Origin: Rhizobiaceae bacterium
GTDB lineage: Bacteria; Pseudomonadota; Alphaproteobacteria; Rhizobiales; Rhizobiaceae
Reading direction: 5' to 3'
Length of the DNA stretch: 64,000 nt
Assembly: GCA_028279875.1 (NCBI GenBank)
Contig: JANQMU010000076.1
Location: 24,839 to 88,838, forward strand
Below the pieces are notes generated by a model. It was not told where the DNA came from. It searched no databases and saw only the letters and a program-made list of their open reading frames with translations. A program made the translations under genes and the position numbers. Of this stretch, positions 10,661 to 18,697 are shown piece by piece; position 1 is the stretch's first letter; each line of letters starts with the position of its first letter.

Positions 10661-11638
10661 TCACACGGTTTCGAGGGTTTCATGGAGGGCGGTGTTGGCG
10701 GTGGCTTCATCGACGACGAGGGCCGACAGGTAGCGCCCGTTGAGGACCGCCTGGACCGGCTTGACCTTCTCCTCGCCGGCGGCGATGCCGATGGTCTTGG
10801 GGATGGCCGCCACTTCGGCGGGCGCGAGCGCCACCAGGCGGTCATTGAACTCCACGTCGCACAGGCTTCCGTCCTCGGTGATCAGATGGGCGACGAATTC
10901 GCCCGTGGCGCCGCGATCGATCAGCGCCGAGCGGTCCTCGGCCGACACCGGGTGCAGGTCGTAATAGCTGGAGCCCGGCGCCAGGATCGACCCGACACCG
11001 GTAAGGGCGATCTTGGCTTGTCGCGCGAGATCGAAAACCTCGCGGATCTGGCGCATCGCCATCAGCATGTCGCGTTCGGCCTCGGTTTCGGCAAAAAGCG
11101 GGGCGTGGATCAGCATCGCCCTGCCGCCCAACCGTTCGGCAAGCTGCGTGGCGACATGGTTGACGTCCGTATAGTGCTTGCCCTGGACACAGCCGGTCAG
11201 CGGCACGACGGTGACGTCAATTGCCTCGTCGACATGGAGATTGTCGACCAGGGCGCTGACGCCCTTGCCGCCGGTGATGGCGATGGTGTCGCCGTCGCGG
11301 ATATTTTCCAGAAGCAGGTTCGCCGCCGCCGTGCCGACCTGTTGCAGGGTGGTCTTGATATTGCCCGAGACGGTGGGCGTCACCACGGCGGTCTCGAGCG
11401 CCCATTTTTCCGTGAGCCTGCCTTCCAGTTCGACAAGCCGCTGATAGGGGCTGGTGATGGTGATATTGACCATGCCCAGTTCGCGCCCCTGTTTGATCAG
11501 CCGGTTGACCTTGGCCGTCGACAGGTTGAGCATCTCGGCGATTTCGGACTGTTTCCTGCCTTCCAGGAAATGCAGAGCGAGGGTCGAATAGATCTGCCGG
11601 ATCAGCCCGAAATCGTCCTTGTCCTGTGATGTTGCCAT
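10661..11638 (-). CDS. SorC/LsrR-type sugar-binding transcriptional regulator
   Basis: About 325 residues. An N-terminal winged-helix HTH (LEGRKQSEIAEMLNLSTAKVNRLIKQGRELG) is followed by the SorC sugar-binding domain, which has the phosphosugar-isomerase-like fold (GVSALVDNL, PLTGCVQGKHYTDVNHVATQLA, ALTGVGSI, VAAIPKTIGIAAGEEK). Proteins of this family bind phosphorylated pathway intermediates and release DNA. The start at 11638 has GGAGGG 5 bp upstream; the open frame further upstream lacks regulator sequence. It sits inside the operon it probably controls, between the permease and reductase genes. EryD and LsrR are functional parallels in the same family. Confidence 0.88.
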   Translation of the reverse strand: MATSQDKDDFGLIRQIYSTLALHFLEGRKQSEIAEMLNLSTAKVNRLIKQGRELGMVNITITSPYQRLVELEGRLTEKWALETAVVTPTVSGNIKTTLQQVGTAAANLLLENIRDGDTIAITGGKGVSALVDNLHVDEAIDVTVVPLTGCVQGKHYTDVNHVATQLAERLGGRAMLIHAPLFAETEAERDMLMAMRQIREVFDLARQAKIALTGVGSILAPGSSYYDLHPVSAEDRSALIDRGATGEFVAHLITEDGSLCDVEFNDRLVALAPAEVAAIPKTIGIAAGEEKVKPVQAVLNGRYLSALVVDEATANTALHETLETV

Positions 11639-11663
11639 GGGTGCCCTCCAGATCGTCCGGCGC

Positions 11664-12671
11664 TCAGCCGCGCTTCTTGTTGAAATAGTGGTCGAACGAT
11701 ACCGCCGCCAGAAGGATCGCACCACGGATGATGTCCTGCCAGTAGACGGAGACATCCAGCAGGGCGAGCGAACTGGAGACGACCGACAGCAGCACCGCGC
11801 CGAGAATGGCGCCGAGGATCGTGCCGGAACCGCCAGTCAGGCTGGCGCCGCCGATCACCGCCGCGGCGATGACATTGAGCTCCATGCCGAGGCCGAAGGT
11901 GGGCTGCGCCGATCCGAAGCGCGCCATATAGATGATGCCGGCGAATCCGGCGAGCGCCGAGCACAGCGTCGTCGTCAGAAAGACCACTTTCTTGGTGCGG
12001 ATGCCGGAATAGGCCGCGGCCTTCTCGTTGGAGCCGGTGTAGAACACCTTGCGGAACAGTGTCGTGCGGCGCAGCATGAAATCGGATGCGATGATCACCA
12101 CCAGGAAGATGATGATGACGACCGGGATCACGCCGACCGAGCCCTGGCCGATGAATTTGAACTCCGGCGGCAGGGTGAACAGGCCGAGCGGCCGGCCGCC
12201 GGTAAGCAGCAGGCAGATGCCGCGGGCAATCACCATGAAGGCCAGCGACACGATGAAGTGATGCAGCCCGACGCGGGTGACGAAGAACCCCATGGCCGAG
12301 CCGATACCGGCGCAGGCGGTAATGGCGATGGCGGAGGCCACCCAGGGATCGATCCCGTTGAGGAACAGCCAGCCGGCAATGACGCCGGCCAGCGCGACGA
12401 CCGAGCCGACCGACAGGTCGATGCCGCCGGAGATCAGCAGGATGGTCATGCCGACCACGACGATGCCCTCGACCGCGAAGGCCATGACCATGGCCCGCAT
12501 ATTGACCCAGGTCAGGAAATAGGGCGAGGCGAATGACATGACGACGAACAGCAGCAGAATGATCGCTATCAGGCCGGTTTCCCGCGCCTTCAAAAGGCGC
12601 TTGAGCCATTCCAGTGGGCTAGCCGATGTATCGGCTTGCGCCCGTGTTGCAAGGTCCGCCGTATCGTTCAT
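11664..12671 (-). CDS. Sugar ABC transporter permease (RbsC type)
   Basis: About 335 residues with many hydrophobic helices (for example GLIAIILLLFVVMSFA, GIVVVGMTILLISGG, VVALAGVIAGWLF). The family signature region ISGGIDLSVGSVVALAGV is intact, and the coupling-loop-like GGASLTGGSGTILGAILGAVLLSVV lies towards the C terminus, as in RbsC/AraH-type permeases. It should form a homodimeric inner-membrane channel with the ATPase and binding protein of the same operon. I use the ATG at 12671 with GGTGGAG upstream, not the GTG four codons earlier. The gene begins 15 bp after the ATPase gene and ends 25 bp before the regulator gene. Confidence 0.92.
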   Translation of the reverse strand: MNDTADLATRAQADTSASPLEWLKRLLKARETGLIAIILLLFVVMSFASPYFLTWVNMRAMVMAFAVEGIVVVGMTILLISGGIDLSVGSVVALAGVIAGWLFLNGIDPWVASAIAITACAGIGSAMGFFVTRVGLHHFIVSLAFMVIARGICLLLTGGRPLGLFTLPPEFKFIGQGSVGVIPVVIIIFLVVIIASDFMLRRTTLFRKVFYTGSNEKAAAYSGIRTKKVVFLTTTLCSALAGFAGIIYMARFGSAQPTFGLGMELNVIAAAVIGGASLTGGSGTILGAILGAVLLSVVSSSLALLDVSVYWQDIIRGAILLAAVSFDHYFNKKRG

Positions 12672-12686
12672 GTCGCTCTCCACCTT

Positions 12687-14201
12687 CTAACCGGCCAGCT
12701 TCTGGGCGCCCGAGGCCAGATGCATGATGTTTTCCTCGGTCATCGCCGCGCCGCTCACCTCGCCGGCGATTTCGCCCTCACAGATGACCAGCGCCCGGTC
12801 GCTGACGCCGATCAGCTCCGGCAGTTCCGACGAGATGACGAGAATGCCGACCCCCTTGCGGGCGAGATTGCGCAGGATGCGGTGAATCTCGGCCTTGGCG
12901 CCGACATCGACGCCGCGCGTCGGCTCGTCGAGGAAAATGACGCGCGGGTTGACCGACAGCATCTTGGCGATGGCCACCTTCTGCTGGTTGCCGCCGCTCA
13001 GCGATGACACCGGATCGGTGACCCGGCCATATTTGAGATCGAGGCTGGCGCCGATCGTTTCGGCCTGCCGGTTCTCGCGGTTCGGGTCGATGATCCCGAG
13101 GGTGCCGGCGACCTGCGCCAGATCGAGTGCGGCGATGTTTGAGGCGATGGAGATGTCGAGGAACACGCCGTCGCCCTTGCGGTCCTCGGAAAGGTAGACC
13201 ACGCCCCTGTCGATGCTCTCGCGGTAGGTGCGGATGTCGAATTCCTCATCGCCGAGCCGGATGTCGCCGGTGACACCGTCCTCGAGCGCGCAGATTCCCC
13301 TGACGATCTCGCTGCGGCCCGAGCCGATCAGCCCTGCGATGCCGAGGATTTCGCCCTTGCGCAGGTCGAACGAAACATTGCGGAAGCGGCCCGGTGCGGT
13401 CAGCCCGTCGACGCGCAGCAGCACCTCGCCGGTCTTCTCGTCGTCCCGCTGCTTGGGAGGATAGAGGTTGTCGATAACGCGGCCGACCATATTGTTCACC
13501 ACATCGCTCGGGGTGATGTCGACGACATTTTCGGTGGTGATATATTGCCCGTCGCGGAACACCGACACCCGGTCGCAATTGTCGAAGATCTCGACCATGC
13601 GGTGCGAGATATAGATGATCGAGATTCCCTGGTCGGCGAGGCTGCGCATGATGCGGAAAAGGACCTGCGCCTCCCTTTCGGTCAGCGCCGCTGTCGGTTC
13701 GTCCAGGATCAGGATGCGGCAGTCGAGGGTCAGCGCCTTGGCGATCTCGACAAGCTGCTGGTGGGAGATCGACAGATCGCGGACGAGCATCGCCGGGTCG
13801 ATGTCGCTCAGTTCGGCGAACACCGCCTTGGCCCGCCGGTGGAGACCGCGGTAGTCCATCAGCAGCGACGTGCTGACATTGGTCGTTGCCATGAAGATGT
13901 TCTCGGCCACCGTGACATCCGGACACAGGGCGATTTCCTGGTGGACAAAGCCGATGCCGAGAGCCTGGGCCATGGTGGGCGACGTAATTTTCACGGGCTT
14001 GCCGTCGAAGACGATCGTGCCGCTGTCGGGCTGGAGAATCCCGTCGACAATGTTCATGAGGGTCGATTTGCCGGCGCCGTTCTCGCCGGCGATGGCATGG
14101 ATCTCGCCGCGCCGCAGTTCGAAGTCGACATTGCGCAGGGCCCGGATTGCGCCGAACGATTTGCTGACATCGCAGATCTTCAAGATGACGTCATCGGTCA
14201 T
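12687..14201 (-). CDS. Sugar ABC transporter double ATP-binding protein (RbsA/MglA type)
   Basis: 504 residues with two ATPase domains. Domain 1: Walker [10 protein letters not shown] (39-47), signature-like [15 protein letters not shown], Walker [12 protein letters not shown] and SHRMVEIF. Domain 2: degenerate P-loop GLIGSGRSE, perfect [15 protein letters not shown] and Walker [15 protein letters not shown] with its catalytic Glu, unlike the paralogue at 1305-2861. The ATG at 14201 is chosen because the protein starts [17 protein letters not shown] there, as relatives do; the 56 codons open upstream read as non-coding. It powers the importer whose binding protein is encoded 88 bp upstream and whose permease follows. 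Confidence 0.92.
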   Translation of the reverse strand: MTDDVILKICDVSKSFGAIRALRNVDFELRRGEIHAIAGENGAGKSTLMNIVDGILQPDSGTIVFDGKPVKITSPTMAQALGIGFVHQEIALCPDVTVAENIFMATTNVSTSLLMDYRGLHRRAKAVFAELSDIDPAMLVRDLSISHQQLVEIAKALTLDCRILILDEPTAALTEREAQVLFRIMRSLADQGISIIYISHRMVEIFDNCDRVSVFRDGQYITTENVVDITPSDVVNNMVGRVIDNLYPPKQRDDEKTGEVLLRVDGLTAPGRFRNVSFDLRKGEILGIAGLIGSGRSEIVRGICALEDGVTGDIRLGDEEFDIRTYRESIDRGVVYLSEDRKGDGVFLDISIASNIAALDLAQVAGTLGIIDPNRENRQAETIGASLDLKYGRVTDPVSSLSGGNQQKVAIAKMLSVNPRVIFLDEPTRGVDVGAKAEIHRILRNLARKGVGILVISSELPELIGVSDRALVICEGEIAGEVSGAAMTEENIMHLASGAQKLAG

Positions 14202-14289
14202 GATGCGCTCTCGGTTGCGGGGTGGGTGAGGATGCCGTTTCGGGTCTGCCCGCCATGGGAGGCAGACCCGATTTGCCGCGAAAAGCCGG

Positions 14290-15300
14290 TCAGCGGCCTT
14301 CCATATATTTGCCGAGGTCGAAATCCTCAGCATTGGCCTTGGTGATGACCGAGAAACCGTTGTCGACAAAGGGAACCTGCATCGGGTTGAAGCCGGAGCG
14401 CTTGTAATCGTTGAACGGGTCGATCAGGTCCGGATGGGCGGCCATGAAGGTCATGATGAAACCCATATAGCCCTGCATGCCCTGGTTGGGGTTCAGCGCC
14501 ATATGGACGTTGCCCTCCTTGATGTGTTCCAGCGTGGTGGGGGTCACATCGGCATGCATGACGATCACGTCCGCCTTGGCCTCGAGAATGGCGGCAACAG
14601 CGCCTTCCGCCGAGCTCGCTTCCGGAATCCACATCGCACCGAGATCCGGATTGGCCTGCAGCATGGCGCTGACCGCCGAATAGGCCTTGTTGGCGTCCTG
14701 GTTGGTGGCCTGGCGGCCGACCAGTTTCATGTCGGGATAGTGTTCGCCAAGATAGGCGATGAAGGCGGTAACCCTGAGGTCGTGGTTGGACTGGCCGGGA
14801 TTTTCCAGCACCGCATATTCGCCCTTGCCGCCAAGCTGTTTGGCGATTTCCTCGGCGGCGAATTTGGCTTCGGCAAGATTGTCCGAGGTGATGTAGCCGG
14901 TGCGGTTGGATTTCGGTGAATCGGCCGCAAACGTGACGACGACGCTGCCGCTTTCGATGGCCCGGTTGATCGGTTCGATGAACGGATCGGCCTGCATCGG
15001 GTGCATCAGGAAACCGGCCGGGGCCTTGACCAGATCCTGTTCGAACGAGGCGATCTGCTTGGTGATGTCATATTCCGGGGTGCCGGAAAAAATGGTCTCG
15101 CATCCCATGGCCTCTGCCGCCTGTTTGAAGCCTTCATAGACCGGGACCCAATAGGGGTGCGCCGAGACCATGACGTTCATGATGTAGGTTTCGCCGGGTT
15201 CGCAGGCGAATTTGCTTTGTGCCGATGCAGCGGTGGCGCCGGCAAGGGTCGCAACCGAGAGGGTAACCGTGGCCGCAAGGCCGGTCAAAGTGAGTCTCAT
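14290..15300 (-). CDS. Periplasmic sugar-binding protein of an ABC importer (RbsB type)
   Basis: 336 residues with a clear signal peptide (cleavage likely after Ala27, ASA-QS) and a mature domain of the type I periplasmic-binding fold: [28 protein letters not shown], then [22 protein letters not shown] and [23 protein letters not shown]. It should capture the operon's substrate in the periplasm. A very strong AGGAGGAG precedes the ATG. It is the first gene of the minus-strand operon, the usual place for the most highly expressed transporter part. It is only distantly similar to the other binding protein at 208-1305, so the two importers probably take different ligands. Confidence 0.92.
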   Translation of the reverse strand: MRLTLTGLAATVTLSVATLAGATAASAQSKFACEPGETYIMNVMVSAHPYWVPVYEGFKQAAEAMGCETIFSGTPEYDITKQIASFEQDLVKAPAGFLMHPMQADPFIEPINRAIESGSVVVTFAADSPKSNRTGYITSDNLAEAKFAAEEIAKQLGGKGEYAVLENPGQSNHDLRVTAFIAYLGEHYPDMKLVGRQATNQDANKAYSAVSAMLQANPDLGAMWIPEASSAEGAVAAILEAKADVIVMHADVTPTTLEHIKEGNVHMALNPNQGMQGYMGFIMTFMAAHPDLIDPFNDYKRSGFNPMQVPFVDNGFSVITKANAEDFDLGKYMEGR

Positions 15301-15370
15301 TTCAATCTCCTCCTAGAGTATCTGAAATGTCGCTGCGAACCCTGACCCCTATCTTCACCTTGCCGAGGTT

Positions 15371-15404
15371 TGCAATTAATTTCAGTGCGTGCAATTTATG
15401 GCAG
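15371..15404. repeat. Direct repeat pair, 19-bp period (candidate operator)
   Basis: Two 15-bp copies starting TGCAATT at 15371 and 15390 match at 12 of 15 positions (TGCAATTAATTTCAG and TGCAATTTATGGCAG). The 19-bp start-to-start spacing is nearly two helical turns, so both copies face the same side of the DNA. A SorC-type regulator encoded in the operon is the natural candidate to bind. No footprint evidence exists in the sequence itself. Confidence 0.45.
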
Positions 15405-15420
15405 AGGAGCGAATGCGTCA

Positions 15421-15450
15421 ATATTTATTTCGTTTGTTGAAATTTATTTC
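15421..15450. repeat. Second direct repeat pair, 19-bp period (candidate operator)
   Basis: ATTTATTTC occurs at 15423-15431 and again at 15442-15450, a start-to-start distance of exactly 19 bp. This is the same period as the pair at 15371/15390. Both pairs lie in the AT-rich stretch before the catabolic operon, which makes a multi-site operator plausible. Confidence 0.4.
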
Positions 15451-15549
15451 TGATGTCGCTGAAAAATGGCTGACCCTGAAGGATGCCGCAGACGAGCGGT
15501 CATTCGGACAAAGCCATCCGCCTTGCCCATGTGCCGGTCAAAGATAAAC

Positions 15550-15578
15550 GAGGCCAGCCTGCAGCGCAGGCTGGCCTC
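15550..15578 (-). terminator. Rho-independent terminator after the chemoreceptor gene
   Basis: A perfect 13-bp stem (arms starting GAGGCCAGCC and ending GGCTGGCCTC) with a 3-base loop lies 30 bp beyond the stop of the minus-strand chemoreceptor gene. It is followed in that direction by GTTTATCTTTG, a moderately T-rich tail. It separates the receptor transcript from the catabolic operon. Confidence 0.75.
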
Positions 15579-15607
15579 CGGCATGAAGGTCCTGCGATCA
15601 CCGCGGC

Positions 15608-17233
15608 CTAGAATTCACTCCATTGGTTCACATTGACCGCGGCGTTTCCGTGGGTCGTAAATGCCGCGCCGGCCTTATCGGCGGCTGCGGGGGTGGAAAG
15701 CGGGTCCGCCTTGGCCGGCACCGCCGCCGGAGCCACGTCCTGTTCCACCCGTGCACCGCCGTCATGGTCGCCCAGCCTGAACTGCCGCAGCAGGCCGGTC
15801 AGGGCGTCCGCCCCGCCGGCAAGCGTATGGCTGACGGCAGTGGTTTCCTGCACCATGGCGGCGTTCTGCTGGGTTCCCTGGTCGATGGACGCTACCGCCT
15901 GGTTGATCTCCTCCAGCCCCGCCGATTGTTCGCGGGCCGTCTCGATGATCGATGTAACGTGCTGACTGATATCGAGCATTTCGTCGATGATCGTGTCGAG
16001 CGAGGTTCCGGTCTCGTTGACCAGCGCAACGCCGGATTTGACCTGCTCGCCGGACTTGTTGATCAGCTGCGTGATCTCCTGCGCCGCCTTGGCCGAACGC
16101 TGCGCCAGTTCGCGGACTTCCTGGGCCACAACCGCAAACCCCTTTCCGGCCTCTCCGGCGCGCGCCGCCTCGACGCCGGCATTGAGGGCCAAAAGGTTGG
16201 TCTGAAACGCGATATTGTCGATGACATCGATAATGCTGGAGATCTGTTCGGCCGAGGTTTCGATGTCCTTCATGGCCGAAACGGCCTTCTGGACCACCTC
16301 GCCGGAATGTTCGGCGCCGGCCTTGGTCTTCCTCACCAGTTCGCCGGCCTCCTCTGCGCGCTGCGCGGCGGATTTCACGGTCTCCGTGATTTCCTCGACG
16401 GCTGCCGCCGTTTCCTCGACCGATGCGGCCTGCTGTTCGGTGCGCTTCGACAGTTCATCCGATGAGGAACGGATTTCGGCGGCACCGCCCTGGATGGATT
16501 CGACATTGTCGCCGACCTGCAGCAGGGCGGCCTGAAGGGCTTCGACCGAGCTGTTGAAATCGGCTTTGAGAGCCTCATAGGCCTCGGGAAGCATGTCATC
16601 GATCCGGTGGCAGAGGTTTTTCCGGGCCAGATGCGACATGGCCGTGGCAAAGGTATCGGATACAAGCTTGCGCTCGTCGGCGATCGTCTCGCGCATGACC
16701 TTCTGCCGTGCCTTTTCCGCTTCCTGCTCGAGATAGACGGAGATGGCGATATCCATGTCCAGCAGCACGGCCTTGATCAGCGCCGCCAGCGCGCCGCCGA
16801 ACGCATCGGCGTCCAGCCTGTTCTTCCTGGCAAGCAATCCGCCGGGCCAGTGCTCGGCCACGGCCGTCTCGATCAGGTGTTCGACGATCAGCGCATAACC
16901 GCCAATATACCATCTCGGCTCCAGGCCGATATCGGAATGGACAGAGCCGATGGTGCGCACCTGTGACGCATATTTTTCGTCGAAACGGCCGCTTGATATG
17001 GCGCTCCAGTGGCCGATCTGGGCATTCTTCGCCCGCTCGATGTCGGTTTCGGCCGAAAAGAACCGGCTGACCTCGGGCGTGCTGCGGACCGTGTCGTAGA
17101 ATTTGTCGAGGCCGGCCGGCAGTTCCCGTTCGACGACCGGTTGCAGTTTTCGAATCCGTTCGGCGCGCTCGGCGTCGAGCCCCATGAATCTCATGCGGCC
17201 GTGAAGATCCTGATTGTTGTCTGAATTGTGCAT
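15608..17233 (-). CDS. Globin-coupled methyl-accepting chemotaxis protein (HemAT-like aerotaxis transducer)
   Basis: About 541 residues with no signal peptide or membrane segment, so a cytoplasmic receptor. Residues about 20-180 form a protoglobin sensor: the block [41 protein letters not shown] is diagnostic, and His99 in IGSVH is the probable proximal haem ligand. A coiled region leads to the MCP signalling domain with the hairpin tip [34 protein letters not shown]. The protein ends in an Ala/Pro-rich linker and QWSEF, which fits the CheR-tethering pattern (aromatic-x-x-aromatic). It should sense oxygen and feed CheA/CheW encoded elsewhere. The start is uncertain: an ATG 22 codons upstream is also in frame. 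Confidence 0.88.
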   Translation of the reverse strand: MHNSDNNQDLHGRMRFMGLDAERAERIRKLQPVVERELPAGLDKFYDTVRSTPEVSRFFSAETDIERAKNAQIGHWSAISSGRFDEKYASQVRTIGSVHSDIGLEPRWYIGGYALIVEHLIETAVAEHWPGGLLARKNRLDADAFGGALAALIKAVLLDMDIAISVYLEQEAEKARQKVMRETIADERKLVSDTFATAMSHLARKNLCHRIDDMLPEAYEALKADFNSSVEALQAALLQVGDNVESIQGGAAEIRSSSDELSKRTEQQAASVEETAAAVEEITETVKSAAQRAEEAGELVRKTKAGAEHSGEVVQKAVSAMKDIETSAEQISSIIDVIDNIAFQTNLLALNAGVEAARAGEAGKGFAVVAQEVRELAQRSAKAAQEITQLINKSGEQVKSGVALVNETGTSLDTIIDEMLDISQHVTSIIETAREQSAGLEEINQAVASIDQGTQQNAAMVQETTAVSHTLAGGADALTGLLRQFRLGDHDGGARVEQDVAPAAVPAKADPLSTPAAADKAGAAFTTHGNAAVNVNQWSEF

Positions 17234-17581
17234 AACGTCCCATCCTGGTTTGCCACGCAAACCGACATTACTGTCGAATCCGCATGGCGTTTCGATCATT
17301 TCTCCCCAAGGTGAGACTGTATTCGCAAAGTCCTGATCTTCGGCGCCGGGGCGCCCGGCGGCACGGGCAAATTCATTTTGCCGGCAATGCCGAATGCGTC
17401 AGGTGATGTTGGTGTGCGTCAGATTTGTTCAGTGTTTTTTGGACACGACCAATGGGCGCGAGGATGCGCAACAAGGGTTAACGGAGTTCTAACCGGCGCG
17501 GAAAATCCGGCATTCGATCGCCGCGGGCACCGGGCAACGCACCGTGAAATGCGTCCGGACCCGATGCCCGCCTGAGCGTGA
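17234..17581. other. Intergenic region upstream of the chemoreceptor gene
   Basis: About 350 bp between the receptor start and the end of the NTF2-like gene. I see no convincing gene; the only open frames are short, lack a good ribosome-binding site and have no recognisable sequence. It should hold the promoter of the minus-strand receptor gene, but I could not pick out a clear promoter. Confidence 0.5.
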
Positions 17582-17974
17582 TCAGCCGTTTGCCGCCGGA
17601 AAATCGGCAGCGTTGTTATAGGCCCGCGAGGACCGGATCAGGCCGTTTTCCAGCTCAAAGACCTCGCAGACCGGGATGTCGGCCTTGCCGGGCGCGGTCA
17701 TGTGGTAGACGAAGGTGTGGGCGACATGGTTCCCGTCGACGAGAAACTGCGAGGTTTCCACCCAGCCGCCGAACTTGCTGACCATCGACACATAACCCTC
17801 CGGTGTGTCGAACTCGGCCAGCGGGCTTTTGAACGTGAAGTCATCGGTCAGAACGGAGCGAAGTTTCTCGCTGTTTTCTTCACTGAGCGCCACGTAGAAT
17901 GTCTTCACGGCTTCCGGCGCCCGGGCCATGGTCCTGTCGTAGAACTTCCGGATCTGTCTGGGCGTGTCGGTCAT
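17582..17974 (-). CDS. NTF2-like (SnoaL-type) protein
   Basis: 130 residues with the cone-shaped alpha/beta pattern of NTF2-like proteins: an N-terminal helix (EAVKTFYVALSEENSEKLRSVLTDDFTFKSP), a middle helix (PEGYVSMVSKF) and C-terminal strands (HTFVYHMTAPGKADIPVCEVFELENGLIRSSRAYNN). The pattern of a variable pocket with a final VFELENGLI strand is typical of SnoaL-like domains of unknown substrate. The gene starts within the last 4 bp of the SRPBCC gene (ATGA-type overlap), so the two are co-translated. No catalytic residues can be assigned. Confidence 0.75.
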   Translation of the reverse strand: MTDTPRQIRKFYDRTMARAPEAVKTFYVALSEENSEKLRSVLTDDFTFKSPLAEFDTPEGYVSMVSKFGGWVETSQFLVDGNHVAHTFVYHMTAPGKADIPVCEVFELENGLIRSSRAYNNAADFPAANG

Positions 17975-18456
17975 GGTGATTTCCTTTCCGGTTGCTTCAA
18001 ATGTGTTGCGGTGGCCGACAGATAGGACAGCAGCCTGTCGAGCTGGGCGTTCCAGCCGTCCGCGTATCTGTCCTTCGAGGCTGCATCCGGCAGGCGCCGG
18101 TGGGTCACGGTGATCTCGGTTCCCGGTCCCTGTGCAGTGAAGGAGACCGTGACCTCGGTATCGATCCCGGCGTGACGGTCCGGCGCTTCCCAGACCCAGG
18201 AAAAGACAAGCTCACGGTCGGGCGTGATGGACCGGTAGACGCCTCTGACAACGCTCTGGCGGCCATCCGGATAAGTGAAGCGGAAGCGGAATGTCCCTTC
18301 CGGCGTGAATTCGAATGTTACGATTTCAACCGCAATATCGGGATGTGGCGAAAACCACCGGGTCAGCGCATCGGCCTGCCGGAACGCTGCAAACACCTGC
18401 TCCGGCGGCATCGCGATGGCACGCCGGACGACGATAGCATGGGTTGCGTCGCTCAT
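17971..18456 (-). CDS. SRPBCC / AHSA1-like START-domain protein
   Basis: 161 residues with the hallmarks of the bacterial AHSA1-like SRPBCC branch: VVRRAIAMPPEQVFAAFRQADALTRWFSP at the N terminus, GTFRFRFTYPDG with GVYRSITPDRELVFSWVWE in the middle, and TEITVTHRRLPDAASKDRYADGWNAQLDRLLSYL at the end. The fold makes a deep hydrophobic pocket; ligands are usually unknown. In many bacteria such genes are paired with an ArsR-type repressor, which is absent here, although a matching palindrome lies just upstream. It is co-transcribed with the NTF2-like gene. Confidence 0.85.
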   Translation of the reverse strand: MSDATHAIVVRRAIAMPPEQVFAAFRQADALTRWFSPHPDIAVEIVTFEFTPEGTFRFRFTYPDGRQSVVRGVYRSITPDRELVFSWVWEAPDRHAGIDTEVTVSFTAQGPGTEITVTHRRLPDAASKDRYADGWNAQLDRLLSYLSATATHLKQPERKSP

Positions 18457-18486
18457 TGGTCGTGCTCTCGGGGGCCTTGATGATAT

Positions 18487-18502
18487 ATAGCCATGTGGCT
18501 AT
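18487..18502. promoter_or_regulatory. Palindromic operator upstream of the SRPBCC gene
   Basis: ATAGCCATGTGGCTAT is an inverted repeat with 7-bp arms around two bases, set in an AT-rich patch 30 bp before the SRPBCC start. Its shape resembles operators of ArsR/SmtB-type repressors that control SRPBCC genes (from general knowledge). The presumed repressor is not encoded nearby. Confidence 0.5.
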
Positions 18503-18697
18503 TTAAATCAGGTTGGCGAGGCTTGTCAATGGTCGCTACAGCCTGGGATGGATCGAAACCGCCCCGCCGTGATAAGCAGGGTTGGAATGAAATATCGGAG
18601 CCTTGACGCTCCCGGCCCTCATATCCACGAATATGTTTGGTTTTCCGACGCGATTATCGCATCGGCACCGCATGACATCAGGAGGATTACGCGGAAC

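Larger units (their letters stand above)
15301..15607 (-). promoter_or_regulatory. AT-rich control region of the catabolic operon
   Basis: No gene is visible here. Between 15360 and 15455 the sequence becomes markedly AT-rich and contains two sets of direct repeats (listed separately) about 70-150 bp upstream of the first operon gene. The distal part (15550-15578) is a terminator hairpin for the chemoreceptor gene. I infer that the operon promoter and the binding sites of its SorC-type regulator lie here. Confidence 0.55.

Noticed and set aside
2894..15300. Autoinducer-2 (lsr) uptake and degradation operon
   Set aside because: Kinase, aldolase, SorC-type regulator and ABC importer recall lsr, but LsrG is absent, the kinase is closer to LyxK by eye, and four redox enzymes do not belong to lsr.
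17378..17575. Short plus-strand open frame in the chemoreceptor upstream region
   Set aside because: No ribosome-binding site or recognisable protein; runs through the control region of the neighbouring gene.
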